From the NCBI GenBank assembly GCA_020226215.1, contig CM035227.1:21331866-21395865 (forward strand): DNA of 64,000 bases, in the 5' to 3' direction. Within the stretch, counting starts at the first letter, position 1. Each line of letters begins with the position of its first letter. The position numbers were made by a program, and so were the translations under genes. The notes under the pieces are model-generated. The model worked only from the letters and a program-made list of their open reading frames with translations. It did no database searches and was not told the origin of the DNA. The stretch is from Sindora glabra. Lineage: Eukaryota; Streptophyta; Magnoliopsida; Fabales; Fabaceae. This document shows positions 26,480 to 38,856 of this stretch, one piece after another.

Positions 26480-27541
26480 TTTTTTTTTTAGTTTTCTAAT
26501 TATGTTTTTCTTTTGTCCATTGTTTTAGTTGAATACATATTATATTCTTTTTTCTTTATCAATTTTTACTGTATTTTTATTGATAAAAATTTTAATGAGG
26601 CAATTGTTAAAGAACTAAATATTTCTTTCTTTATTGAAAATTTTCTCATTAAAATTTTCTTCAATAAAAATTCTAATGGGGCATATTCTTTTTAAAATGA
26701 ACATGAAGCAGAAGTATTACAATACTTTGGTGATGTCCATATATACTTCTTTTGGGTGAGGCAACTGATTCAATTACCGGTAATCTGCAATTGCGGCCGG
26801 TAATTAATTTAAAGGCTACCTATACTGGATTATATTGTATAGGTTTTTCAAGTACTCCTTTGGCTATAAATAGTAATGAAATATTTGTTCTCCGTATCAT
26901 AGACGAGAGAACGAAAAGCAAGGAGATTTATTTGTACGTCATTTATTTTTTTAAGATCATTTTTGCAAGGAAATTTTATTTTTATATAAAAATAAAGGAG
27001 TATTATATATTTCTATAATTAAAAAAATTTTAAAAGTATGAAAGGAGAGAAAGATAATTTTTTTATAAAAGATAAATTGTCTTTTATTAATTTATTATAT
27101 TTAATATTAAATATATAAATTATTTTTTATTAATTTAATAATTTATAATTATATTTTTATGAAAAATATTTTTTACGAACATAGACGAATTCTTTAAATA
27201 TTGATGTGTTCCGTGTCCTTTTGCTTTTTATATTGCGTTCACTTTTATAACACAAAACTCTTTTTCTTTGTGCTTTTATATCTCTCATTTGAATCTTAGA
27301 AATCTCAAGAGAGGGCCAAAAGTCTAAAAGAAGCCCCCCCTTTTTTGTTGTCGGCCCATGCCAACCGCTTGTTCTTGAGACCACCAACATCTTTACCATA
27401 AATCTGTTCTAACCAATGATCTAGTTTATCTGGAGATAGGCAAGATTAGGAATTTGTTGGGACCACGTTTTGCTTCTCATCTAAAGGGAATTGTTGTTCA
27501 CTTATTTTGAAAATGTGTTTCTTGAGCTTTTTGCTTTTAAT

Positions 27542-27849
27542 TAGGAGTGTAAAATAGATGGACAAACCAATCCGTTTAAGTCCAGTCCATACTACTTGTA
27601 AAAAAAATAGATTAAATGTCAAGGAATTCATATCTGGTCTATATCCTTAAATTGGTAGACCGGTTCGCAAACTTTAACTACAAGTCCACAAATTAGTCCA
27701 TTTGGACCCAGTCGGTGTGGATTTTGATCTATTCAAACCAATTCGTATTACTTGTGAAAAAAATAATCAAATTTTAAGTAATTCAAATCTATTTAAATCT
27801 ATAGAGTTTACAGGTCAGTTTGAAGACTTCAATTCATTTTACACCCCTA
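27542..27849. mobile_element. hAT-type MITE, 308 bp
   Basis: The element begins 'taggagtgtaaaat' and ends with the inverted 'attttacacccct' plus A. It is flanked by 'cttttaat' (27534-27541) and 'cttttaac' (27850-27857), an 8-bp target duplication with one mismatch. TAGGGGTG-like ends with 8-bp duplications are the hallmark of hAT MITEs. Two short open frames that cross it (27446-27631 minus, 27702-27947 plus) are accidental. Confidence 0.75.
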
Positions 27850-30249
27850 CTTTTAACCGCTTTTCTCTTCGTGTGCACATTGCATTTCAAACTACCTCAA
27901 TTGTTAACCACACTATCACAGTGAATTGTAGGGTTAAGATAAGGTAACATAACATTTTTATAATTAAAATAAAATAAAATATATAACCACTTGTCTATTA
28001 AAAAAAATTCATAGGTGGTTTTATTTATAATAAAAATTTGATTCAAACTGATTGTTTTATTGTAAGTGAATCTGATTTGAAATTAAGTCATATGTCATTA
28101 TATCATTGTAAAAATGATTGTAATAATAATTGTGAAAGTGATATTATTTATCTTTATACATAATTTCAAAATGGTATATATATTTGCCGTTTTTACCGTT
28201 TTTGCTCTAGAGGCATAGAAGTAGAGCAATAGAGTTGTTGTAAAAAGAATTTAGTTCACGTTCTAGATGTTGGAAGACAAATTTGCATAGAAAACCAGGG
28301 CGAGAAAGAAAAAATAAATAAAGACTCATTGTGTTTGTTTTTACACCGTGAGACGTACATTTTCTAATTTTGAAATATTCTCCCTTCTGTTGTTTGAAGA
28401 CCCAAAGGTCTCCTGTATGATAAAGGAAATGCATGAGTTAGGGAAATCCGAAAGTAGAAAACCTTTTAGATGAACATATTTTAAACCTCAAAGCAACATT
28501 CCGGTTGAGTAGGAAAAATTATGAATTAGTTAAGTGATTCATCCAAATAATTCCTAAAATTAATCTTAAAAAAATCAATGAATCAAAACGAAATGGTCAA
28601 ATCTCGGAAATTGATGGATTTATACAATTCAGTTGATTGACTTTTTCAAAGAGATTACTGCTATCTACAAAAATAGTGTTAACTTTATTTAATATTAAAT
28701 ACATATTTCAAATTTAATGTCTCGAGAAGCAATAAAAAATTATCTTATTTCTAAGAATAAAAATCATAGAATAAATAAATCATAGTTAATGTTAATTTTT
28801 TATAACAATTTAAATTATAAACTTAAAAAATACAAAATTATTTAATAATATTTGATACATATTTATATTTTATATAAATAAATTTAATTTTATAATAATT
28901 TAATTATTTTTAATTATTATATATTAAAAATTTTAATATATTATAAATTTGATTTAACTCTAATTATATTTCCTTGGAATCATTAAATCTCGAATTATCT
29001 TCATTTCCAATTGAATTCAATCACCAATCTAATTTTCAAAACGGGTTTCAAAGCAATGTTGGTTTATAGCTTCAAATAAAATAGATAATAATTATAATAT
29101 ACAAATTGTACCAATATCTATTAATATAATTTATTAAAATTTATTTATATAGTATTACATAAAATAAATAAAATTTAATAATTAAATTTAATGATACATT
29201 GATATCATTAATCCAATGAAATTTCACCCAACAAAATATGTGTAAACGATGATGACCATTCCTTTTTGATTAGGGCAGGCTTACATGGACAAGGACAATG
29301 ATTACTAACCAATCCTGAAACCAGACACACAGAGCACTCATTTGAGAATGGCGTCACCTCTTTTTTCTAAAAGGACTCATAAATTTATATAGAGTAGATG
29401 AAAAAAAATAGGAATTTGTAAAGTAAGGCTAGATACAAAAAGTTATAATTAAAATAAATACATTAATTATTAAAAAATTCTCTAATTGCAATGTTTAAGT
29501 TCATCAAGATCTTATTAATTATAATAGTATTCATTTTAGTGAAATTTGACAAATGAATGTAAAGACAATCTTCTTAATATATATCTTTTTAAAAATATCT
29601 ATTTAAGGTTTAGGGTTTAGGTCTATAAAGATAATCTTTTTACTAATTATAGATCCAATTATTTTAAATTCAAATTGGATGATTAGTTTGATCGATAATC
29701 AAATTCTAATCTAGTATGAATAATAATCGAAACCCACTTAACAAATTAGAGTAGTTTGGGCCATTTTGACCAGTCACTTACCTAGGAGATGTGTTGAACT
29801 AGAACGACTTAAGTTGGTGGGTTAATTAGATGCATTTCAATAAAATTACAAAAAGGGAGGGACCTCAATCCCTTAGATACATTCCGAAGTAATAAGCCCT
29901 AAACATGTGACCTTTTAAAGACCACAAACATTGCAAGGGTAAGAAAATAACAAATAGGATCAATAATGTCTTGGTCACTAGCCATTTAAAATAACTACTA
30001 GCTACTTCAATTTACAAATTGAACTCTTAAAAAGTAATGATTGCAAGGTAAACCTAATATTGTGGATGGACTGTGACAAGCCTAAAAGTTATGCGATGTT
30101 AATGTCACTAAACATGCAATCTTTATTATATAGTTTTACATTTTTCTCAACATCAAATTTTTGAATAAGTGATCTCCATTTCAACTCAAAGTGTGCAGTA
30201 CTAATGTCCCCAAAGACATAATCTTTAAAACACTTAGTGAATTATGGGT
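27850..30249. other. AT-rich intergenic DNA
   Basis: No gene is supported. A 75-codon minus frame at 28207-28434 has no recognisable domain. Around 29090-29240 lies an AT-rich stretch resembling 24265-24430 ('aatttaatgatacattgata' and 'attattaaat'-like text), possibly another small MITE family. The part from about 29750 to 30249 may be the 3' portion of the FAR1-type element that follows, but no protein text remains readable. Confidence 0.4.
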
Positions 30250-31217
30250 TAGCGATATTGCTGGTTATATTCCTTTATGAATGCCATGCATATAATTTAT
30301 GAGTACAGTAAGGCAAAATGTATTTAATTGCATTTCTCATGGCTTTATCACTAATTGTTATTGCTAATATTGGTTCCATCCCATCCGTAACTTCAAGTAA
30401 TGTTTATAATAACCATTTGTAAGTCTCCTCTATCTCATTTGCAATAATTGCACTGCCAAACACTATTGTATTTCTAGGGTGATTAATCCTAGAAAACACA
30501 ATAATAGATCTATTATACTTGTTCTTCTCGTATGCTGAATCAAATGCCAAAATATCACCGAAATATTTGTAGTTTGTTATACTATTACTATCTGCCTAGA
30601 ATAAATGTTCTAAATAACAATTATTATTGACTCTATACAACATGAAAAATCTCGAGTCGTTGTCCCCCTTACTTTACAAGTAGTAATGTTTTCATTGTAT
30701 CATTATTACTTATTCTCAACTTACACTTATGGTTAATATAATTATATAGATCTTTCTTGGTGAAGCTAAGCCTGTTGTATTTGCTAGCTTGCCCGAAAAT
30801 GTATCTATATATTTATAACCCCTTAAAGCCATATGATTATATTGTATCAACTTAAGCCATATCAGCATATACCATTTTCCTATGACATTTACAGAAATTT
30901 ATACATTCAAGTGCAAGGATACAATGGTTGTGATCATCATCAAATTTGAAAACCTCTTAAACATCTTTCCTTATTCTTTCTAACTTTTATGTAAGCTTTA
31001 CATCCTAATCAAGTCAATTCCTATACTCTGTCCTTTATTTTGGGTCTTCAATATACTTAGCCTTCCTTTTACCTTTCAAAATACATACCATTCTTCTTAA
31101 TTAGGGTTCCCCTTCCTTATTGCAATATACATCATCCATCCTTACCTTAAAGCCCTTTGCACGAGCATACTTCTTGTAAAAATTCTCCATATCATCTAAT
31201 GATTCAAATACCATATC
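30250..31217 (-). pseudogene. FAR1/FRS-like MULE transposase pseudogene
   Basis: Read on the minus strand from about 31217, broken frames spell a FAR1-RELATED-SEQUENCE-like transposase: FESLDDMENFYKKYARAKGF, then DDHNHCILALE, DMAQVDTI-like text, LSFTKKDLYNYINHK and LRISNNDT. The catalytic-core segment follows with FGDILAFDSAY and KNKYNRS, then NHPRNTIVFGSAII-like text, ANEIEETYKW, and ISDKAMRNAIKYILP near 30330. It ends near HAWHS-like text at about 30262. The order is that of the FAR1 DNA-binding domain followed by the MULE domain. The first catalytic Asp (in LAFDSAY) is readable; the second lies in the altered ISDKAMR (relatives: ITDGDKAMR). Many stops and frameshifts prevent expression. 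FAR1/FHY3 host transcription factors descend from such transposases, but the heavy decay points to an old transposon rather than a host gene. Confidence 0.8.
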
Positions 31218-32174
31218 TCATTATCTTTATCATTATTTCATCATTTTATTGTTGGCCTTGAATTTCACAATCTTTATTACCACTTTCACAATTGTTATTG
31301 ACCTTAATATACAAATGGCCATTTACATACCTTTCTCAATGTCCTTTATAACATTCAGTTCAATTTAATCATATAGGTATTTACAATGTCTTTGAAACCC
31401 TACAAGTTGAAAGAGGATCATACTTTTAAAAGCACATCTTCAATTATAAAATTAGAAAACATTAACCAATGAAGAATAGTAACATTTTAAACTAACAAAA
31501 ATTCATAAATGGCAAATGACACTACATAGATAAGAAGCATAACAATTCTTCCAATAAAAAAATTAATAGTCATTGTATACCTAATGACAACATTTTTACT
31601 CCATAAAAAAGTATAAATATCTTCCTACAGAAGAAAGATTGACCTTTTTAAATCTAATAAACATAAAAGAAAGTTTTACTAGTTTTGAGCTCAATATGTT
31701 TAGCCTATCATCCTCAAATAGCAAAAAGAATTAGTGTATGTTGATATTTTAGTGATTATAGCCATTACAAATGAAAAGTGTGTCAAGTGGATTAATACCA
31801 ATAATAAAAATATTCAAAATATTATATATTTGATTTTTAAAAAAATTTAGAAAACAAATTTAAAGGTACTATGTTTGCAATAAAATAAAAGGAAGTATAT
31901 TTTGAAATATGTCAAGAAATTCTAAATCAAACAAAACAAAAGAATCATCTAAAATAATGTAGACTATATCTAAAGCATAAGATTGATATAATTATGATAA
32001 TATAAAGTTCTGTTTGTTAGTATTAATCAATACTTGCATGAGGCCAACTCCTATATTAAAGAGTTTAAAGGAAAAAGGTTTATTTACCTTGAGTTGCATA
32101 ATAAGGAATTATGTAGTATGCTTAATTTTTTACTATCATAAAGAAGAATATAATCATACTATTAATTTTCTTAA
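31218..32174. other. Intergenic DNA, probably transposon-derived
   Basis: No coding text is recognised. The part adjacent to 31217 may hold the 5' end of the FAR1-type element on the minus strand. I found no terminal inverted repeat or target duplication that defines it. Confidence 0.35.
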
Positions 32175-32705
32175 TTATTTATTTTTTTACCCTTTTACAA
32201 GCTTTTTTATTTCTCATAAATTAGTAATATGCAAAATACTTAATTTTTAACTAATAAAAATGAGAAAATAATCACACCCTTAATTTCTTTAATTAAGTTT
32301 TCCTACCCTTTTACATGTTCTTTTAGTTCTTATATATTAGCACCATTAATTTTCTAATTTAATTGCTTAATATTAATTATTTTAAGAATGACAACATCTA
32401 AATAGCAAGGAAATGCAACTAAAAAAATCAAAAGGAAATTCACCTCCAATTCTAATTGTAATTTGTAAAACTTTTAACTCCAACCTTAATAACAACATTA
32501 ATTTTTCTAATTAATAAAATTTCCTCCCTTTTATAAGTTCATTTATTTCTTATGCATTAACACGATTAATTCTCTAACTAATGGCTCAATATTAATTACT
32601 TGAAGAATGGTAGCATTTAAACAACAAGATAATGTAGTTAAATAAAAAAAATAGAAAATTCACTTTCAATTCTAATCATAAGCTATCCAACTCTTAACTC
32701 TAACT
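32175..32705. repeat. Degenerate tandem repeat, period about 221 bp
   Basis: The unit starting 'tcctacccttttacatgttc' (32301) recurs at 32522 ('tcctcccttttataagttc'). Matching continues through 'caatattaattacttgaagaatg' type text and 'aattcac..ccaattctaat' to about 32486 and 32705. A partial earlier unit starts near 32188 ('acccttttacaagc'). Identity is moderate, so the duplication is old. Confidence 0.6.
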
Positions 32706-33624
32706 CTCCTCACATACCTTAAAAAGGTTTCATAATTCCATCATTCGCTTTCATAATTTCCTTACCCTATTTGTGTTTTCTTCCGCTATTATTCTTCTTT
32801 TAGGTTAGGGTTCTTTATATATGAAAATAAATATAGCAAATCAAAAGAAAAATTAATAAAAAATGGAGAACGAAATTTTTTATATTCTTTTTTAAGGTTT
32901 AGGTTTTCTATTGGCTATCTTGCAACATTTATTTATTGCATTGCCCTTCAAAGAAAATACAAGTTGTTGAAGGAGTAAATTGCAATATTCATTTGTATAG
33001 CCTAATTGCCAACTAGCAATAAACTTTAAGAACTTTCACTAAGGTTAATAAATCCTAAATAACAACTAAAAGATGGAAGTCCTATGCTTGCAAAAATTAT
33101 GTTTCAATAAGGATTCAAAGATCAAACCTTTATGTTTCCTTAGCATTTTACTAACACTTGTACCAATTTCTTGTTTGTTATATCAACATCTTTCATTAAA
33201 TATAATGCAAATTAAATTTTAATTTTCAAATATAATTTTTTTAAATTTTTAAATATTTTATATTAAATATTTATATTTTATTTGATATATTATTATATCA
33301 TTCATATTTGATAATTTTTTTTTGTATTCATAATAAAAATATAAATTTTTAATAAATTAAAATAAAGTATTATTTCAATAATATTATGTTAGAATTATGT
33401 TGGATAATTACAATTGTGATAAGATTAATGTTTATTTTTTATGTCTTAAAAAATATACTCATATGAGTTAAGCAAACTTAATTTTTATCATATACATATA
33501 TATAAAAATGTCATATATTAACATGAAACATTATCTAATCCAACCAGTTGAACTGCTTCGACTTTGATTTGGTTTTCTTACTAGATCAATGGACAAATTG
33601 AATTTGAAAACATTGTATAAATAA
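32706..33624. other. AT-rich intergenic DNA
   Basis: I see no gene. The text around 33190-33370 resembles the AT-rich MITE-like repeats near 23910 and 26962. Confidence 0.4.
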
Positions 33625-34270
33625 ACCTTAAGGATTTATATCTAGAAGGCCATGAAAGCAAAGCATGTAAATTGTAAAAAATCATTTATAGCATTAAGCA
33701 AGTTAATCGAGGTTGGAATGTTAGATTTGATGAAATAATTATAACATTTAACTCTGTTCAAAATAACAAATTAAGCTTTGTGTTCAAAAGAATATGAAAA
33801 GGAGTGCCATTATCTTTCTTGTATATTGATGAAATTCTTCTCATTGGGAATGATATAACAATGTTATCAAAAATAAAATTAAGTTTATCCACAAAATTCT
33901 TAATAAAAGATTTAGGTAAGGCATCATATATATTGGATCTTAAGCTTTATAAGGATAGAGCTAATAGTTTGTTAGACTTGTCCCAATTCACTTACAATAA
34001 TAAGATTCTAGCTAAGTTCAACATGCAAGATTTAAAGAAAGGCTTATTACCTTTTAGTTATGAAATTACTCTTTCTAAATAGATATAACTAAAAACAAAA
34101 GGAGAATTAGAAAGGATGAAAAAATGTTCATCTACTTTAGCTACAGGAAGCTGAATGTATGTCATCTTGTGTATTAAATAAAAAATTACTAATGCAATAA
34201 GTGTTATAAGTAGATTTCAATCTAATTCAAAAGAAGAATATTGGAAAACAATAAAGAATATTTTTTAATG
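33625..34270 (+). pseudogene. Ty1/copia reverse transcriptase fragment
   Basis: The fragment opens in broken frames with GFIS, then EGHESKACKL at about 33650. It continues with SIKQVNRGWNVRFDE-like text and an open stretch at 33804-34082 reading PLSFLYIDEILLIGNDITML, then IKDLGKASYILDLKLYKDR and LDLSQFTYNNKILAKF. It ends with degraded AISVISRFQSNSKEEYWKTI near 34240. This is the palm-to-connection part of Copia reverse transcriptase. The catalytic YVDD box reads YIDE, so a metal-binding Asp is lost, and stops interrupt both ends. No LTRs or integrase were found nearby, so it is a truncated relic. Confidence 0.85.
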
Positions 34271-34499
34271 AAAACTAATCATTGTTGTTTAGTTTATAAT
34301 GGTGGACTATCACAACCTTTTTAATCATAACTAATGTGAATCTCATTTTTTAGTCAGCATTAGCTTTCTAAATCTAATATGGCATCATAGCATGTTAGTT
34401 AATAAATAATTTAATTCTATCTTAACCAGTTTATGGAAACATTTATATTTACATATTTAATATATATATACACATATAACATGGTTCATTCTTAAAATT
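34271..34499. other. AT-rich spacer
   Basis: A short AT-rich stretch between the Copia relic and the LTR-like segment; no gene is visible. Confidence 0.4.
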
Positions 34500-36151
34500 A
34501 TACAAAATACTAATTATAACTACCCCTTTCTAATTCAAGAGAACTTATCCCTAAGGTCACTTCATGTGATCCTTAAGAATCTTCCCATTAAGAAGCTGAA
34601 AGTGGTGGCTAAGGAATTTTCATAGGTTTATTTGTAAAACATTGAAATCAAATAAAATGAAACAAAGTCTCAATAAGCAAATAACTCACTTAAGTTAACA
34701 TAAATAAGAAATCAAACATATGGAAGGTTTAAACTCATTACTATCAATTATTAATCATAATCAGATAGAAATTAAACATACATTATCAAATTCATTATAC
34801 AATCCTCATTATGTCTCTTAAATCATCTTTATCCCTTCATAAGTTTCATCCTTATTCCTCCAGGATCTACCTTATCATATCATAAATAATTTCTTAGATT
34901 CAATACTAATATCACATGCTCATATTCATATATTCCTTTATCCCAATCTTATTCCATTAGCAATACTCATTTTGATCATTAATCATATTTATTCACATTA
35001 TTTAATTCAACCACCTTGCATTCATATTTTTGCTTATAAAATTAGGTCAAAAAAAATTTCTTAAGCAGATATAATCTTAGAAAAATAATCTACAACTTAT
35101 GTATCGTAAATTGAATTAGTATGCAACCATATAAAATAACATAATAATATATAAGTACACAAATACAATACTCGAGTATAAGCCCTTTTCTAAGGTAATA
35201 CTTTAATACCAAAGTACTTTGAGGCAAAGGTAAAAGAGCCTTTGGGTATTCGAATATAATGCTTAAGTACAAGCTCTTTGAATGCATTCTCTAGGGCAAC
35301 ACTTAAGTATTATACAAGTCAAAAAATTCCAAAACACTTGAATTTTCTAATAACCTTTATACATTTCATATTTAAACTTTCACACATCAATACACAATAA
35401 TTAAAATAACAATACTAGCTTTCAAGCTTCAATTTAACTCAAATACAAGCAATAATTCCATAATAAATATCAATTACCAAATTATTATCATTATATGTCT
35501 AATTCTTATTTAAAACATAATAAAATTTATGGATTTAACTTGCAATAAAGGATTTAAGTTAGTTATTTATTTACCTAAGGTTGTTAGAGGAGAGAAAAAT
35601 AACTAACAAAAATAAATTATTGCCATTAAAGTTCAAATGAAATAATATAAACCCTTAGTTTCATCTCCCGATCCATATTTTACAAGACTTTTTACATTAT
35701 TATTAGGATTTAAAAAGAATACTTTGAGTAGAAGAAGGTTTATGTTGTCTTTTCTTGATTTTCCTTAAGCATATGATGAATAATTTGAAGATTAAAGACG
35801 ATGAAAAGAAAAAGGACAACAATAATAAGGGAAAAAAGGAAAAATGCCCATAAAGGGAAAATGGATAAGGAGATATAAGGGTAAAGGTGTTTGGGTCATT
35901 TCAAGGTTAGATAAGGGTAAAATTGATAAGCTTGATTTTAAATCTCTTCCATACACACCTTTTTTCAATTTTTGGATTCCACTCTACATTATATTTAATT
36001 ATGCTTTCACTATTTTTGACATAAGATCTTATTTTCTTTAATTTAAGCTTTTCTTTAAACCTACTTATAACTATTCTTAATAATTAACAAATTCCAGTAA
36101 TTACTAACAAAACGAGTATAACAGAAGTCTAATAATATTAGGGGTGTGACA
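34500..36151 (-). repeat. Degenerate long-LTR-like segment, copy C (inverted)
   Basis: On the minus strand this segment would begin 'tgtcacacccctaat' (36151 downward), a TGTCACACCCC-type LTR start. A pyrimidine-rich leader-like stretch follows ('ccttatatctccttatcc' and 'tcctttttcttttcatcg', about 35870-35800) that resembles the ones in copies B and D. Short open frames (35090-35287 minus, 35844-36041 plus) show no domains. The 3' border and target duplication are not found. The relation to the other copies is judged by layout and short shared strings only. Confidence 0.35.
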
Positions 36152-36494
36152 TGGAGTATTAATGGTTGATGGATACACTAATTTTAATTTTAAATAGAAC
36201 CTAATGATAAAAAGTTTACAACTAAATATATATTTTCTCTCCAATAATAGAGCTTTTAGTTAAAGAAATTGTAAGCAAAATGTAGTTGCAAATTCCATCA
36301 TTTATTATTAAATAAACTCACTAAATTATTAAGTCAACATGTTTAAGAAGCATATTAGGAATATAATAAAACTTGTATTTGATTGGTTTTAAGTTAATTT
36401 ATTTTATAGATACTTGATAGTATAGGCTATTTATGCATAAATTACATGTATAGAATTTGAGAAATTTTTTTTAGTCTTAAAGTGTTCACAATCT
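36152..36494. other. Spacer containing the left target duplication of the LINE
   Basis: AT-rich spacer without a gene. Its last 16 bases (36479-36494, 'aaagtgttcacaatct') are the left copy of the target-site duplication of the RTE element that follows. Confidence 0.7.
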
Positions 36495-36754
36495 TTCCCT
36501 CTCCCAAGGGGTTGTGTTAGGTCTTCAATAGCCAACGTAAAAATTTTATCGAAATCTTTTATGTGAATTACACATGACAATTTATTGGTGCTAATGCTAG
36601 GTCGTTACTCAGAAGTAACGTGCTGTATGGCTCGAGTGCAGTGTCAAATGAGCTAGAGCCGCTACATCGGCGCTCGGATGTAGTGTTAAATGGGCAAGGG
36701 TCCTCACATTTTTATGGACGGATGTGAGTAAAGAAGCTAGTTCGTGAGAACATA

Positions 36755-38810
36755 ATTAGGTTTGGTACTTGGAATATCGACACGCTAACAGGTAAATCTT
36801 TGGAAGTTGTAGACACCATGATTCAGAGAAGGATTAACATTATGTGTCTTCAAGAAACTAAATGGGTTAGAGAAAAAATCAAAGAGCTAGACACTACAGG
36901 TTTTAAACTATGGTACACCGGGAAATTTAGAGGAAAGATTAGAGTTGGTATTATTGTACATAAGAATTGAAAGAAGAATATGGTGGATGTAAAAAGGACG
37001 GAGGATAGGATCTTATCTTTAAGATTAATAGTTGCACAGGAGACTATCAATATTATTAGTGCCTATGCACCACAAATAGGATCAGAGACACATTTGAAGG
37101 AGAAGTTTTGGAAAGACCTAGAAGGTTTGGTTCAAGGATTTCCACAAGAAGCAAAGATTTTCATCGGAGAGGATTTAAATGGACATGTTGGTAGTGAGGC
37201 AAGGCATTTTTCGGGAGCGCATGGAGGTTTTGGTTATGAAAAACTAAATGAGGAGGGGCAATCCATTCTTAATTTTTTGATGGCATATGATTTTAAAATT
37301 GCAAACACTTATTTTAAGAAGCGAAAGGAGCATTTAATCACGTAGAAGAGTGGAACTTCAAAGTCACAAATTGATTTCTTTTTAGTAAAGAGCTCAAAAT
37401 AGAAGAATCTGTAAGGATTGCAAAGTGATCCTGGGGGAGAGCCTTACTACACAACATAGGGTCTTGGTCCTCAATGTCCTTTTTAAATTCCATAACAAGA
37501 AGAGATAACAAGTTATAAATCTAAAGATTAAGTGATGGTAGCTCAATGATGAGAAACAGAGGACTTTTAAGAGAATATTATTGGAGGAAGGTAATTGGGA
37601 AGCACAAGGAAGTGCCAACCATATTTGGGATGCGATGGATAGGAGGGTTAGGATGGTTGCTAAGATAGTTTTAGGTGAATCAAAAGGTTTTGAACCGAGA
37701 GATAAAGAATCTTGGTGATGAATGAAAGTGTGTAGGAAAATGTCAAAATCAAAAGGGAATATTTTAAGGCTTTGGATGTGTGTGACAATGCTGAGAATTG
37801 GAAAAAGTATCGGATGGCTAGGAAGGAGATCAAAAAAGTAGTAAGCGAGACATGATCTAAAGCTTTTAAGGAGTTCTACTAAGATTTAAGGATAAAGAAT
37901 GGAGAATGAAATATTTACAAGCTTGTCAAAAATAGAGAAAGAAAATTAAGAGACTTAGATCAAGTAAGGTATATTAAGGATGAAGAAGGACAAGTTCTAC
38001 TTATAGATGAAGATATCAAAGAAAGATGAGAAAAGTACTTTTATAAGCTTTTCAATAATGAGCAAGAAGTGAATAGGGATATGGGAGGTTAATTATAAAT
38101 TAGAGCTTTGGAGACAGGTGTTGGAATCAAAAGATTTTCACTTGAGTAGGAGTAAGATAGAGTATATGCATTGCAAGTTTAATAAAAAGCAAGATAGAAA
38201 TAATTTAGAGATAAGAATTGAAGATTACATCATATTGCAAATATCTAAATTTAAGTACTTGAGATCTTTTTTACAAACCGATAGGGAAATTGATGGAGAT
38301 GTCACATATAGGATACAAGCTGGATGGTTTAAATGGAGAAAGACATCTGGAGTGATTTGTGATTGTAAAGTACCTACTAAGCTCAAGGGAAAGTTTTATC
38401 GGACTGCTATACGACCAACTAAGCTCTATGGTAGTGAATATTAAGCTCTAAAAGGACAAAAGAGCAAAAAATGGGGGTAGCAAAAATGAGAATGTTAAGA
38501 TGGACGTGTGGTCATATAAGAAAGGACAAGATAAGAAATGATTGTATATGAGGGCATATTGGCGTGGCACCTATTGAGGAGAAAATGATAGAAAATCGAT
38601 TAAGGTAGTTTGATCATGTGCAAAGAAGGCCATTGGAGGCATCAGTGAAAAGAGTTGATCACATGATCTTTAGCCCTGTGAAAAAGTGTAAAGGGAGGCC
38701 AAAGAGGACATTAAAGGAAGTTATAAAAAGGATCTCTTGATGAATAATATCACCGAAGACTTGGCTTTTGATAGAACCCGATAGCATTATGCAATCCATG
38801 TAACCGACCC
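36755..38810 (+). pseudogene. RTE endonuclease/reverse transcriptase pseudogene
   Basis: The frame starts as IRFGTWNIDTLTG at 36755 and shows the apurinic-endonuclease-like motifs CLQETKW, ISAYAPQ, EDLNGHVG and SQIDFFLV. A TGA at 36968-36970 replaces Trp of relatives (HKNWKK). A TAG near 37344 and later stops follow. Around 38035-38105 the text jumps from KYFYKLFNNEQE directly to ELWRQVLESKDFHLSRSK, so the reverse transcriptase fingers and palm, with the catalytic FADD box, are missing. The remaining part (IEYMHCKFNKKQ, then VPTKLKGKFYRTAIRP and LYGSEY) is the C-terminal reverse transcriptase region. Such proteins are often mis-annotated as craniofacial development protein 2-like. Confidence 0.88.
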
Positions 38811-38828
38811 CACTTAATGGGATAAGGC

Positions 38829-38856
38829 TTTGTTGTTATTGTTATTGTTATTGTTG
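38829..38856 (+). repeat. TTGTTA-type 3' tail of the RTE LINE
   Basis: A 'tttgttgttattgttattg' run closes the element directly before its right target duplication. RTE elements characteristically end in short microsatellite tails instead of long poly(A). Confidence 0.85.

Larger units (their letters stand above)
24225..27260 (+). mobile_element. Decayed LTR element with only a gag-like ORF
   Basis: Two related, direct segments flank a gag-like remnant. The left one (about 24225-25310) and right one (about 26690-27260) share, in order: 'tattacaata', 'ggtgaggcaa/ggtgaggtag', 'taattaatttaaaggct', 'ggctataaatagtaatga' with 'atatttgttctc', and a 'tttttatattgcg' block. The TATAAATAG string in both copies (about 25045 and 26863) fits an LTR promoter. 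Each LTR-like copy is interrupted: the left by 24253-24430 and by a Tourist-like MITE at 24544-25012, the right by an AT-rich insertion at about 26945-27180. No protease, integrase or reverse transcriptase is seen between the LTRs. That fits the published class of plant terminal-repeat retrotransposons that carry only GAG (TR-GAG), though simple decay is the alternative. Confidence 0.6.

Noticed and set aside
29604..29624. TTTAGGG-like text ('ggtttagggtttagg')
   Set aside because: Only about two units are present; this is not an interstitial telomere array.
33804..34082. Possible intact small reverse transcriptase ORF
   Set aside because: The 92-codon frame is only part of a Copia polymerase, the YVDD box reads YIDE, and both sides are broken, so it is listed as a pseudogene fragment.
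38118..38444. 108-codon frame as a separate small gene
   Set aside because: Its text is the C-terminal reverse transcriptase region of the RTE LINE; the start codon is accidental.
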